Source: Acanthaster planci (lineage: Eukaryota; Echinodermata; Asteroidea; Valvatida; Acanthasteridae). From it: DNA of 26,791 nucleotides. Shown in pieces: positions 10,234 through 22,800 of this stretch. The position numbers and the translations under genes were made by a program. Positions within the stretch are counted from its first letter, which is position 1. Each line of letters opens with the position of its first letter. The stretch is taken from the NCBI RefSeq assembly GCF_001949145.1, contig NW_019091622.1, positions 91,456-118,246 on the forward strand, in the 5' to 3' direction. The notes under the pieces were generated by a model that saw only the letters and a program-made list of their open reading frames with translations, was not told the DNA's origin and did not search any database.

Positions 10234-10854
10234 ATTTCAAATCAGTGGTTAGTGTGTTAAATTTTAGATTAATGAACAATTTATGGTGAAGTTATTTGAC
10301 GAAGAAGAAAAAGCAAAATATGCCATCAGCTCCTGCTGGATTTGGAAATTGAGCGGGCATCGTTTCCTCATTTACATACACCCGGCAGGATTCTGCTGGA
10401 TTCATTACCCGCTACCGGTCCATGCATGGGTCATCGCATCCATCCCCACATACACTGCAAGTGTCATTTACCAAGAATAAAGTTGACGGTTAGGAAACTG
10501 ATACTCAGACTACTGATGTGCTGAGTGCTGTACCGAAAATATGCTTTATTTTTGGTAAACAACACTTAAAACACAAATTGCTATGGGAGGACGCCATGTT
10601 TGTTGACATTTTATTGGACTGGTTCCCGTCCCATCCGTAGTCTCCAGACGTCTTTCAAACATAGGAACCGGTAGCGGGTAAAGAATCCAGCAGAATCCTG
10701 CCGGGTGTATGTAAATAAGGAAACGATGCCCGCTCAATTTAAACAATCCAGCAGGAGGTAATGGCATATTTTGCTTTTTCTTCTAAGTCAGAATAACTTC
10801 ACCATAAAGTTTTCATTTATCTAAAATTTAACCCACTAACCACTGATTTGAAAT
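10234..10854. mobile_element. Fold-back element with ~185-bp inverted arms
   Basis: The arm 10234-10419 (from ATTTCAAATCAGTGG to CCCGCTACCGGT) is repeated as reverse complement at 10667-10854 at about 90% identity by eye, with small indels. Inside the spacer lies a second inverted pair, TTTACCAAGAATAAAG (10467-10482) and CTTTATTTTTGGTAAA (10544-10559), so the element can fold at two levels. Short frames of similar translation on both strands are by-products of the inverted repeat. No transposase is encoded. Confidence 0.75.
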
Positions 10855-10859
10855 GAATT

Positions 10860-11550
10860 GCCGTAAAATAATTTGTCGATGATAATCATTAAAAAACAAG
10901 TAAAAACAAATTAACTGTGATCAACAGAAGCTTAGCAAGACTAGGAACTTGTGTTTTATACTCCTCAGCGCGTATTTACGTATTTCATGGTAAAGCATTG
11001 CTACTGGCCTGACAAAAACTTAAATATTCAGCATCCAAATTGACCAGAGTAATCGCACACGGTAAACTACAGCTTCAGTTCAGTCTTCCTCGTAAACTTT
11101 ATCAGCACCACACTTCCAATGACATAAGTCTGTGTTTTTGAATAAAACACTGTAGAGCGTATTATCATTGTGTCACGGTGTCTTTTCTTCAACTCTGGCC
11201 TCGCAAATAATTTCTAATCAAATCCACAGATTACATTCTCAAGCACGTAATAATGATTGATGTATTGTATCTTAGAATGGATTTGAAAATAATTGTAAGA
11301 AAGATCAGAATCAGAGCAAGAAAAGCTAAAACATTGTTATGGCTGCTGTTAATGTTATTTATTTCCTCGAGCTAATGCTGACTGTTGGTCGTAACACTCT
11401 TTCTAATTACATTTGTTCTAAAAAAAGTTAGAAGGAATGCATGAAAAAGAACACGAACAGAATCAACACGTGCAACGTACAGCGTATACTTCGCAAGCAC
11501 AGGGGACGGAAGTGAAAGAAAACAGTAAAGGCGCCCTCTTAAACACCATG
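10860..11550. other. No feature seen
   Basis: This is AT-rich sequence between two repeat blocks. I found no convincing exon, RNA gene or repeat. Confidence 0.4.
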
Positions 11551-11565
11551 AAGTAAAGGGCGACA

Positions 11566-11860
11566 GTGCACGACGCGTCGCGTCGTCCTTCGTGCCGTGC
11601 GTCGCGTCGTGCTTCAGGCGACGTAATACGTGACACGACGCACGACACGACATATGACGCGACGCGTCACGGTGTGACACGACGGGCAAGCGGAAGGAGC
11701 AGAAAAAATGCAACCAGGAAGGGACGTGAAACAGCACGATGCGACGCAGGACGCGACACGTCGTGTGTGTGCAAATGTAATGGCAAGAAGGCGACGATGC
11801 GACGCGACGGCACGACGCAAGGCAGCCGTTGTACCGTTGCGTTGTGTGGTTGCGTCGCCT
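11566..11860. repeat. CpG-rich CGACG/CGACACG repeat block
   Basis: The words CGACGCGAC, CGACACGAC and their reverse complements GTCGCGTCG and GTCGTG recur densely. The left part (to about 11610) mostly carries the GCGTCG orientation and the right part mostly the CGACGC orientation, giving an overall inverted symmetry. CpG content is far above the flanks. Several overlapping Arg-rich frames here come from the repeat and are not genes. Confidence 0.65.
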
Positions 11861-12347
11861 TGGAAGAGGCTAGATAGAGGCAGAAATGTGTGTCATAAAT
11901 AGTACACTGTATCGTGATGATTAAATCAACACTGAAAGAAAGGGTGTCACGTGAGTGTGGACGCGCAACATTAACTTTAGCGTGCTGTCATGCCATTTTG
12001 AACGAAGCAAGATTCTTGTGTCATCTCACGGTAATTCGTCCAAACAAACACTGCCGTTTTGTGGTGTTGATAGAAAAAGGGTACGGCTAAATCAACGCGT
12101 TATTACAAAAGACCATACTCACGGGGTGTTTTCAGAATTTATCTTATTTATTTTAATATGTTAAGTTGGGTGGCACAAGTCTAATTGGGGTTCTATGCCT
12201 CTCTTTCATCTTTTTAATGTGGCTTAAAACATTTAGATATAAATAACCACAAATTTAAAATTCTTCATCAGCATATATAACATTAATTTGTAATGAAGTT
12301 TCATTTCAGTGCTCTTCCTTTTATTTCCAAATGCTCAAATAAAAAAG

Positions 12348-12814
12348 GTAACCTCGCATTCACTTAATATGGCCAAATTGTGAATATATTGTCACCAACA
12401 CCACGAACTGACACACATCTTCACTTTTGTGCCAGTTCGTGAAAAGCGTGATTAGAGCAGTTTTGGTTTCACGAAGTGACAGAAATGTGTGCGCGCATAT
12501 AGTACTCTCGTGCATTATCGAACAATCTCGTTTTCACGAAGAAGCACAAATGTGTGTTTTGTCAATACAACATAGAAAAAAAGGGTTAAATGTCTGAAAT
12601 GATTTTATTTTACCCGTAAATGGGTGACTAAACTGAAAAAAAAATGCTCTCACGGCAAATCACGGATCACGTGACGAAAGACATTTGTGCCTCTTCGTGA
12701 AAACGAAAATATCACATTTCTATAAAATACGCGTTGAAGTGCGTACACATCTATAGATTTGTGTTACTTCGTGGTGTTGGTAACGATACACACTTGTGAA
12801 ATTCCCAGGTTACG
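12348..12814. mobile_element. Terminal-inverted-repeat (MITE-like) element
   Basis: The left end GTAACCT... and the right end ...AGGTTAC are inverted copies, and further in GTCACCAACACCACGAA (left) pairs with TTCGTGGTGTTGGTAAC (right). The interior holds five copies, in both orientations, of a unit of about 25 bases centred on TTCACGAAG followed by CACAAATGTGTG-like sequence, at about 12425-12444, 12468-12492, 12532-12556, 12681-12702 and 12746-12773. There is no coding capacity. A target-site duplication was not evident. Confidence 0.65.
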
Positions 12815-13536
12815 GGCCTGTTCTTGGTCAACTCTACCTTTGAAACTGCTGCAGAAACCCGTTTTAGATCATTTTATGTTAAAATAAGACTTTGAATCCA
12901 ATCGATTATTTTGACGATTATATCGACTGTATAACATCCTTCCCACTTTTCAAAGTAACATATCGCAGCATGTTGGCAAAAGAAATCCTGTTCAAGCTGG
13001 CCTGCTATATACGGAAGCCAGTTGGTACCAAGGTGCAGGATGCTAACTCATTTGAACACCAGTTGTCACTGCCGTCAGACAGTTGAAGTCAAGGCGTCTT
13101 AAAAAGATTATGGAACTTCTCAGCTCTGCCGTTCTGATAACACACTTCCATTGTAACATGTTTCTGCTAAATAAGTGGCGGATGTTAGAAAATTATGTTG
13201 CAGCCGCCAGATAAGTATGAGACGGGCGCCAGAACTTGGTTTGATAAAATTCAGGCGCGGTTCAAAAAAAACTCTTATCCCATCCCTTGGCACTATCCGG
13301 CTTCCGTAATTCTACAGCATAAAGATGTACTCGTGTATGCGGTGCACTTTCTCTGCAGTCTTACGCGGACGAGAAGTTTGTGTACAGCTATTTCAGGAAT
13401 TCAATTAGAATTTTGAACAGGCATACGCCACAACGTTCTCACGCCTCAGTGTCACATAACAATAGACCCACACATTCGCTATTTGTGGAGACGCTCCCAA
13501 TAGAATTCATGTGGCGCCTTGCGAGGACCAGACAAA
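12815..13536 (+). other. 5' flank of the CAP-EGF gene
   Basis: These 700 bases precede the proposed start codon. Short plus-strand frames at 12892-13086 and 13195-13416 match nothing I know. I cannot place a promoter with confidence; a 5' UTR exon may be present. Confidence 0.35.
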
Positions 13537-13812
13537 ATGTCGTTCATTTTGATAAGACCCATCCTTTGGATTCTACTGGGCAAGGATTTGGTAGTCTCCG
13601 CCATCTTACCTGACTTCCCCATCGCACCATTTTCACCACCTGATGCTCTAGAAGCGACCACTGGTCCATCTGATGTCGAAACAGACACGACAGCGCCCCC
13701 CATTCCTTACGGACCAATGCCCTTCGATCGACTTGGTCGAGCCCAGCTACTGCAAGTGTATAACACGGGGAGAACTTCTGTAGACCCACCGGCTACTGAC
13801 ATGAATAAAGTG
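13537..13812 (+). CDS. Exon 1: signal peptide, Pro-rich linker, start of CAP domain
   Basis: The ATG sits in ACAAAATGT. The product starts [20 protein letters not shown], a hydrophobic stretch acceptable as a signal peptide, then an acidic and Pro/Thr-rich linker (about residues 23-60). It ends with [20 protein letters not shown], the first helix of a CAP domain (compare L-x-x-H-N-x-x-R-x-x-V-x-P-P-A-x-x-M). The donor GTG|GTAAGTG leaves phase 0. The usual His before Asn is Tyr here, a change at a position that often contributes to the CAP cavity. A TTG upstream in frame is not used as a start. Confidence 0.7.
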
Positions 13813-16800
13813 GTAAGTGCATTTATATCACCATGGAATTTTTACCAATTACTTAAGATAAAAAGGGAGTCTGTACTGAAGATGAAAAACAAACTAAAGG
13901 GGCTATACACAATTTAAATAAAATTGTACCAACCCACTGTATACTATGTGGAATATAAATACGAAAGCATGTAAGATCAGAGCGCTGATTAGGCGCACAG
14001 TAATTGGTTCTTCAAAGGTGCCGATATACACCGTATTCCCTGACATGCATTGGGCACACACTCCAACAATCTCCAAACCATGATGAATAAAAAATCTCAC
14101 TGTATTCGACATAGGGGTTTAGAATAATTGTGTGTCGTAACCTTAGCAGCAAACATTGTGCGTGCATGCCATCATGGTCGTGAGATCGAAATTCGGCTTT
14201 CACTTGTAATATATGAATTATAGGAAAAAAGGATTTTGTACGTAGTACAATAATTCTTTAAAAGAAGGATTAAGTTAGGGGTGTTAATAACTTCATAAAT
14301 TGTGATGGTCTGATGTGGAATTCTTTCCGTGCTTTGCATTGTACATGTCATGTATTGGGTCACTTTCTGTATTACTTTTTAGATGTTTTAGCATGTGTAA
14401 AAGATTTTCTTAAGACGGGAGGAACAAACTAAAACATAAAGTGGTCGTGGATGTATCGGCAGCTCCACACCTGTTGGAAACAGCATGTAGTTAACTGGGC
14501 AAGGCATTCCATACGTTTGCATTCATTCATTGTTGGTTGATATTATGTTCATCCAGGTTTGGAGTACTGAGCTCGCTGAAGCAGCTGGGTCTGCCCTGGA
14601 AACCTGCGTGTATGAGATTGTTCACGCTCAACTTATTTCCGATGGTCTGTGGTTGATTCAGATGGCAAGCTACTCGGATATTGATGTTCACCTCAGCGAC
14701 ACATTGACGCAGTGGTTCACCTTTGGCGACTACTATAACTACCATCAGAAGTCTTGCTCTGCACATTCCCAAGCAATTTGCAACATCTACAGATTGGTAC
14801 CAATTCTCACCTTTGGTGCTAGCAAACAGCCCTGTTCCATTGTTCAATTCATTGTTCAAAGCATGGGCATTGTTTTTGCAATTACAAGCGTCACAGTCGA
14901 AGATCTTATGGCAAATACAAATTAAGGTAGCGCAGACAACAGATCTTGAGAACAGTATTGTAATATGGTTGGCGAGTACGAACTCTAGAGTCAACTAGTT
15001 TCCATGTGGTCGTAACGAATGCAGACGACCAATGTCAAGACGCACAGGCGTGGAGGCGGTGCGTGACGTCATTCTGTCAAAAAAATTAAACAAAAAGACG
15101 TCTGCATGAATATACATATTAATAATCAGCTAGTTTGTTGACGACTTGGGCGTCAGTTTTTAGAAATAAGGAGAAAACGGCCAAAATGCGTGGTACTAAA
15201 AATTAGTTAAAAAAAGACATCGCTGTACTCCCGTCAAGCCAGTGAAAAGGTTTGGGCCTATACTCTTGCGACTTCAAGCAGACAGTTAGCAAAGGGTCTG
15301 TGTTATAAGCGATAGGAATGATACAGGAAATTTGAGGGAAATAACATTTATTCATTGTTTTATGCTGTATACAGAACGTTTGTGCCGCTGATTAAATCTT
15401 CAACATCAATATACACTATATGTTACTGGGCTAAAGCACGTGGAATGGGTTTTTCAGTTGGCAGTTGTTACTTGTTATAATTAATTTTTGTCATCATATC
15501 AGTCCTCATGGAAAAATATCGTCAAGTATTCTTATTCCTACTGCAGTGCACACGAACACCAATTAAGCGTCTTTATCGTATTCGTCATATGAGTAATTAA
15601 CGATGTCGTTTTTCCCTGTTTTCCTTTTGTAGCTTTCTTGGTCTTCAATGTCAGCAGTTGGCTGTTCCCAGCATTACTGTAAAAATCTTCACAATTCCTT
15701 CACTGGAGAAACGAAGCATAATCAGCTCTACTGGAAGTGCAATCACAGAAACATGTAATTTGGTTGAATCAAGTGCTTCCTATACTTCGACACATTCGAT
15801 GGGCTAATAACGTTGCTGCCATTTATGGCAGTCTCTTCAGTATCAGTCAAATATACCATCGTTACTGTCAAATGACATCCCAACTTCATTGAAAAGGTAC
15901 TGTTACCGAGGAGCCAATAGCAAATAACACTTTATTGCCCAAGTTGGAAGCATTAGGGAATTCTGTGTTCCGTGGCAAGAGATAATACACTCAAGAACGA
16001 CTTTCAGATGTTCACAAGTTGAGACAGCATGAGCCATCAGTCCTGCAGGGAACGGTTTGTCTCAATATCTCGTGTCGTTTGCTGACGGCTTTTTGGACAC
16101 TGCATGCATCTATTCGGCCAAAGTTTCGTCCGTTTTATTTATGCCCCTTGCCACAAGTGACGTATTAGTTAAGGCTTTCTTCAGACATAAATAATGTTAC
16201 CTAAACCATTTGAAACAAGATATGGGACGGAGAACTCCCCCCCCCCCCACACACACACACCTTTGCGTAGATCATCCGAGGAATTCTTTTCACACATCAG
16301 GCTAAGGTGATGTAGGTAACAATAGTCTAGAGTGCGGAGAGGGATTGGATGGCTGTGTGAGTGAGTTTGTTTCTACATTCGGTTGGGGACCCTGAACAAT
16401 AGAGGACAATAAGGTCTCCGATTGACAGAGGGTTCCCGATTGAAAACTGTATACAAAACGTATGGGTGACCTTCTAAAAAGTTAAAGTACAAACAAAAGA
16501 GGAACAATAGGGGGTCCCCAGTTACAGGCAAATACACACTTATGGGTGTGTGTGTGTATGGGGGGGTATCCGTCCCATATCTTGCTGGGTAAAGTCCTAG
16601 TATAAATGTAAAACGTGTTTATATTACCTATATAAAACAAACGACAGGTAAATTCTTTGCTTTGTTCTCTCAAGTGGGTACTTTACGGATGCAACTCTCA
16701 ATCCCTACACCAACGGTACGGTCAACGAATCCTGCACGCAGTGTGAGAGTGGCTCCGGTTGGTGTGATAATGGACTATGTAGTAATGAGTGTGACGTAAC

Positions 16801-19800
16801 GACAGCTAACTGCTCATGCACTCTGGATCCACTCTGCAGCGGGAATGGCCAACTGAATGTAACAACATGCGAATGCAACTGCACCGAGAACTGGGTTGGA
16901 AACAGCTGTGATCGTAAGCGACAAGCGATAAGATTTTCCAAGCAATAGCTTAGTCAGAGTCATGCAGCTCTTAACTTCCGTTGTTTCAAAGCTTTTGTAG
17001 TTGTCGCAAACACTTTTTTCATTCGCTACTATAGTCGCTCTTCAGAATTCAAATTACAGAATTCAGTCTATATTCAACAGTGTCTTTGACCTGAAGAAAG
17101 TTACAAGAAAGTGATTCAAGTTTAACTTACGTTGTATCACTTTATAGCCATTCCGATGGTTTATTTAACGAAATATTGAGGTGGTGACACCAAATACATG
17201 TTAATTTTTATTATTGACGAGTACATTAAATTATCTGTTGAGCAGACAGAAATGCTGTAAAGCATGAGGTTCTCAAATTTTCTACAGGCTGAATGTCTTG
17301 AGGCTCGGCCTTCTCTCTATAATACCCATACTGTGTAATATTTCCCCTGCAGAATGTGCTGTAATGTGTCAGACATACTCAAAACTCAATCAAATCCTGT
17401 GCCAGTGTGAATGTCTACGTGGATACCAACTGAACTCAACTACGACAAATTGTGAAGGCAAGTATGACAAATAATGTGTGGTGTAAAACAAGGATTTCCA
17501 CCACTGAAATAAAACACGTCTCAACAGCAGTCAGTCAGCTAAAAAGTTATCCACCATTAAAACTAGAAGAGGAGAGGATCTGTAGTCCTCAATAGTAAAA
17601 GAGAAGATGGAACAGGTGTTAATCATTTTTACCTTTATAAATCTCCCAAGCAATTTGTGAAACCAATTTCGATATAGCTTTCCTTTTACTGCGTTTAGAT
17701 TTGTGCAAGGAGCTTGCGTTTACTCTTCTTTCCTTCATCTTAAAATATACAACATTTGACTTAAGAGATCAGTCATATTTCAGATGTGGAGCAGTACCTG
17801 AGAGTTTTACTGCTTCACAAACATCACCTGAGAGCTGGTTTCTGCTTTGCGTGACAAAACTTGCTTATGCCATGGTCAACCCCATCCGTACTAACTGAAG
17901 TTTTGATAGCCTCACTGCTCCAGTTGGTGAACGAATGTTAATTTGCTTCTGTCCCGTTAGCATTCCATGTTAAAATGGGTCATGCAGTTCTCATTTGTTT
18001 GGTTTCAGATGTAGACGAATGTCAGGCGTCTCATGGATGTGAACACACCTGTGAAAACACTCAGGGATCCTACATTTGCAAGTGTTTAACTGGGTTCAGT
18101 CTCAATGACGACGGTCAGACATGTGCTTTAGCATCCGGGTACTCATCATTTCTGAGTGGTGCTACATCTTTACCAACGACTACGATTGATCTAACCACAT
18201 CACAACCTAATCCAGGTGAGTCAAGCCAACTTTCTGTGCCAAAAAATCACGCTGAAACAATAACAGTCGTCCCTTGCTTTACAGAATGTATAGTAACAGT
18301 GTTCTCTTTGCATCCTAGTTTGTGGTGTGGAAATCGTCTGCAATGGTAGTGGCGTTTTAGATCCTCAGACTTGTGAATGCTACTGTGCCTCCGGCTACAA
18401 GGGCAGTGCCTGTGATGGTAACAACTTTTTATATGTTTTGCAAGAAGCAACAATTTAAGCAACAGATATTGGACAAAACGCTGTTTTAATCGCACTGGAA
18501 ATCTTCACATTCATTGATTATTCCAGAACATGAATCGGGGGCGGATTCAGGAGGTTATAGGGGGGTCTTACAATATGCATAGTACTACATAAGCTACCAT
18601 ATCTACTTGTCGCCATTGGTGAGACCACTTTATGTCTTTGTTTTGTCCTTAACTCTGCACGCGAAATAAGACTCCTACATGGTTTATATTTTCAGCGGGC
18701 CTCAATTCCAACCTTAAGATGTAGCCTCCCGCCCCCCCCCAAAAAAATGACAAGGGGTGGGTATCGAAACCCCTCTCCTGCTCTGAGCAAGGAAAAAAAG
18801 GAAACGGGAGGAAATTATTAAAAACAAAAAATAAGTAGGTGCACAATACCATTGCAATCAATGTATGCCGTATATAATGTTTCATCATCGTTTCCGATCA
18901 TCCGCAAAAACCAGACATTAAAACAATCTCCGGCCTGACCTCCCCCCAAAAATTCCTGGATCTGCCAGGGGTTGGCCCTCACCCCCTGGATCCTTTCCTG
19001 TGAAACAGCAGTTAAGCAACCTTTGCCCTCTTTCGTCTCCGTGTTTTGTAGGCCTACCTAAGACGGGCATCATGTTAACCGTGCAAGAAACCAAAAAACA
19101 TTTGCCAGCCACGTTTCCGTGATGTCGTGCAGTGCACCCCTTTGCGGCTTCCCGCTCTTCCACGCAGGGATGTGATTCTGCGAATATAAACATATTTATG
19201 ATTAACGTTAGACTGGGGAACCACATGCTTAAGCCGCAGAACGCTTAAAATCGCAGAACTAGCAACGGGTACATCATCCATCAGAGGGAAAGTGCAAGTA
19301 CCCGAAAAAGAATTTAATTTAAAAACGTCAGAATCTTAACCAGCAAATTTTCAATGTGACGTTCAATATGAATATGCACAAATCAACGGACTGTTTTATA
19401 AGGCGGGGGAAATTAATATATTAATGGGGTTAAGATTCACTGCGAGCTTCAAATTACGGAATGCACTCGCATCGATTAGTCTTCAACTGCACTCGCACCT
19501 GCGTGCTCGGAATACTCGAAAAGCATTCCTACAAGAGAGATACGCAATCCGTTTACAAGTCATTGCAATTTATCATACCTATGCTAGACTTTTCCTTCGC
19601 CACTTTGGATCTACCGAGTGCTTTGAATACAAGACAGTCACAAAGTATTCAACACAAGGCTGGCAGATTTGTCATGGAGGACAACAGCAGAATATAAAGC
19701 TTCTAGACACTGTAAAGTAAACTTGACACACTCCAGAATCGATGATTAATTATTACATTTTACAAAGAAACAAACGGACTTACAAGTAACATAGAGGATG

Positions 19801-22800
19801 TGTTACCAACCCCCCTCCCCAAAAGGGGTGGACCACTTTTGTATAAAGTCCTCTTATCGCTACTAGTAAATGTTATTGTCACTTTTCATTAGATCCCATC
19901 CCAGAGTGGAAGCTTTATCCTAATATTCGCTCTGCTCCAAACACCAAGACTTTCAAACCGATCCAGAACCATCCCACTTCAACAATACCAAAAACTCAAA
20001 TCAAAACACAATTAAAATGTAGTGGCTGCTACATGCCTGACCTTGACCAACGTGTAGTTGATAAGGCATTTGTACATGGGAACTGGAAACAGAATCACAT
20101 TGGATTTACCATCACAGGGTACACGTTAAATATTAATTATATGCTATTGAATCGAACGTACTGAATCAGGGAACAGTTTATTGGAACGAAGTTGGACGAG
20201 GTTAGATCATTGTTTGTCACCATAAGAGCTGATTCACGTACTTTTCGTTACAATTACTGTCTCAGTGTGTGGCATATGAGGAGCTCTTTTTATGTATTTG
20301 CTTTTTATATTAGTTCCTGAAAGGTACAAATAACAGATGGCTTTCGATAATACAAAACTTGTATGCAAAACTCCCATAATGGTTTGTTCTAAAACAGAGA
20401 AATTTAATCGAACGCTACTAGAAATATATTAGGCTTCGCGTTATGCAGAAAAGTAGGAACGGCCAAGGAAGAGTGGAGAGTCTCCATCAAGTTACCCTCC
20501 GAACAGGAAAAATCGAAACATGTAATACCAAAAGGGTCATATGCATGTTGTGTTTGGTGCTCCAAAGGTTCCCCCTTTGAAATGTTCAAGGAAAATCTCA
20601 ATTTCCCAGATTCAAATAAACCGTGCATACATGTATATAGAGCCATTGAAATGACCAATTTCCATGGGTGTATTACTACAGCAATATTTGCTCCTCTGTG
20701 TCATATTTCTATCGTTTGTGTTTTCCGTTTCAATAGAGCAGTGCCCGATAACAGACAGAGAATGTTGGTCAGGCTATAGGCAGCCACCAGCCGGTTTGGG
20801 TACTGATTATTGCCCAGTTTACTGCTTTGGATGTGGTAAGTTTTGCAATTATTTATACATTACATGCATGACTTCTTGTCATCTGATTGGTGCGTTGTAT
20901 ATCAAATGATATGAAATATTTCAAACCAATGTATGGAGTGCGCACCCAACGCAAGAGCAGTGCAACAGAGCCACGCTTGAGCTCTTTGGAGTCAAACGAA
21001 AAATGCACGCTGTAGACATTTTCAATCCACATTGCAGTCTGTGTGCTTTGGGTTAACCTTTTTACGGAGCCGGGAGCCGAATTTTGACATTTTGCGAGAA
21101 CTATACAATACTTTTAAGCAGTTGGTCCTAAAATGTGCTCAATGTAACAGGTGTAAAGTTTAAACGTTTGGCAGGGGGCTTTTTTCGACGCAGTTCTGAT
21201 TTTTTTTCCCGATTGCTTATCGTTTCTTGCAAGACATCTTTTTGACCCACAAGACGCCTTCTTCACTGCACGACAAAATGCTTCCCCTGGAACGGACAAA
21301 AAGTATCCTTTCTGCCCTTTACGAGTTGCCTTGTCAATATCTGTTTCGACTCCAACTGCTAAAATGAGTATTTTGGGCAAACCTCTTTTTATCAGCATGT
21401 CAACAGTCAGAGAATGCTTGTGAAAACAACGGCACTTATTCGAAGGTTCCTGGGTACGAGCTGCACAACGGTATGTGCCGTTGCTACTGCCCATTTCCTT
21501 GGAGCGGACTCACGTGTGAAGGTAAAATAACCGCTGAACTGTGAAGTCAGCAGAAGTCAATTAAATCAAATCAAAAAAGTTCATTAATTTTGATTTCTGC
21601 CCTGCCCGACGTGGAGGGCAAACATTCAAATTAATTAACATATCCCCGGCGCAAATCCATCCTTGGAAATCAAGAAAGCTGTTATAAAGACTCAAGATAA
21701 ACGGAGTTTTTTCCCCATACTGTTTTGTGGTAATGTCCATTCGTTGAGTCGAGTGTAGTTTTCAGTTAGCTTCTTACATTTTTCATTTGAATCCTCTTTG
21801 AGTTGACAACAGACAAGGGAAACCAGAGGTGGGCATAAATCCCGGGGGATGGAGGTTTTATATCCCCCACTTTTTGAGGTGGAGGTGGGCCATTGAATCA
21901 TTCAATCCGCCCCCCACCCCACTTTTTGTGAAAAGCAAAAAATTAAAGCAGATTTTGATGAAGTTTTAGGATTAAAATGTAACTCACCAAAGCGGGAAAA
22001 CAATTTTTTAAAGTCGTAAATATGCCATTCTGATATAAGATTCTGCATAAATTTGATACACATTACAGATGTACATCTTTACCATGGACATCGCCCCTCA
22101 TGTATACGGAGTATAGCCCTCCCACTTTTCAAATTTCATGGCCGGGCATATCATCCCCCACCTTTCCCCACCCCCACCCCCACCCCCACCCCCAATTTCC
22201 AGCACAGATCTACGCCACAGACCAGAGGCTTCATCAGTTTCTGTAAACCGTTTTTCCCTCAAGCTTACGAGTTTCAGTGCATTTCAGTCCTTTCAACATC
22301 TACTGGAGGCAAAGTCGAATTGTTACACCTGCTGGATGCTCTGAGTAATAATTCCGAGGAAAGTAAAAACGTTGCTTGAAAACATGACATAGGTGTTGAA
22401 AAATGTAATACATTTTTTTAACAATTTTCGTATTAGATTTGTCATTCTTGTATTTCAATATAGAATGTAACCTGTCTTGTTACAATGGAGGAACTCTTGA
22501 TCCTTCGACTTGCACCTGCACCTGCCCCGTGGGATACAGACCACCGGACTGCTCAGGTACGTTATACACAAATCGGTCACTACACCACGTTACTACTGTG
22601 CAGAACCTTTATTTTTTTTTAGTTCGGCACGGCAGTAGCACGGCGCCAATTCGGCTCGACAAACTGCATTCGACACAGCAAGCCCTTTAGCTGGACAGAG
22701 TGTGCCGCGCAATCGGTGTTCTGAATGGCAGCGGCACGACACAGGTTTTATGAAGTTCAGCATTGAGCGCTGTCACTCACTTTGATTAGGTTCGGCACGG

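Larger units (their letters stand above)
14797..16674 (+). other. Intron(s) between CAP exon 2 and hinge exon 3
   Basis: This interval should contain the missing part of the CAP domain, because exon 2 ends near the W-x-x-E-x-x-x-Y region and exon 3 begins just after the V-C-x-Y-x-P-x-G region. It also carries the inverted pair at 16217-16586. A weak CAP-like remnant is noted at 15375-15480. No other recognisable exon was seen. Confidence 0.45.

Noticed and set aside
10283-10767. Similar short peptides on opposite strands (IYIHPAGFCWI)
   Set aside because: They arise from the inverted arms of the fold-back element and not from a duplicated gene.
11372-11902. Several overlapping Arg/Cys-rich frames
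   Set aside because: They are translations of the CGACG repeat in different frames.
14527-14994. 155-codon minus-strand frame opposite CAP exon 2
   Set aside because: The plus strand carries a clear CAP segment in phase with exon 1; the minus translation has no recognisable domain and is a shadow.
17701-17898. 65-codon plus frame preceded by a splice-acceptor-like TTTAG
   Set aside because: No EGF spacing or other domain, and it does not join exon 4 or 5 better than the direct phase-1 junction.
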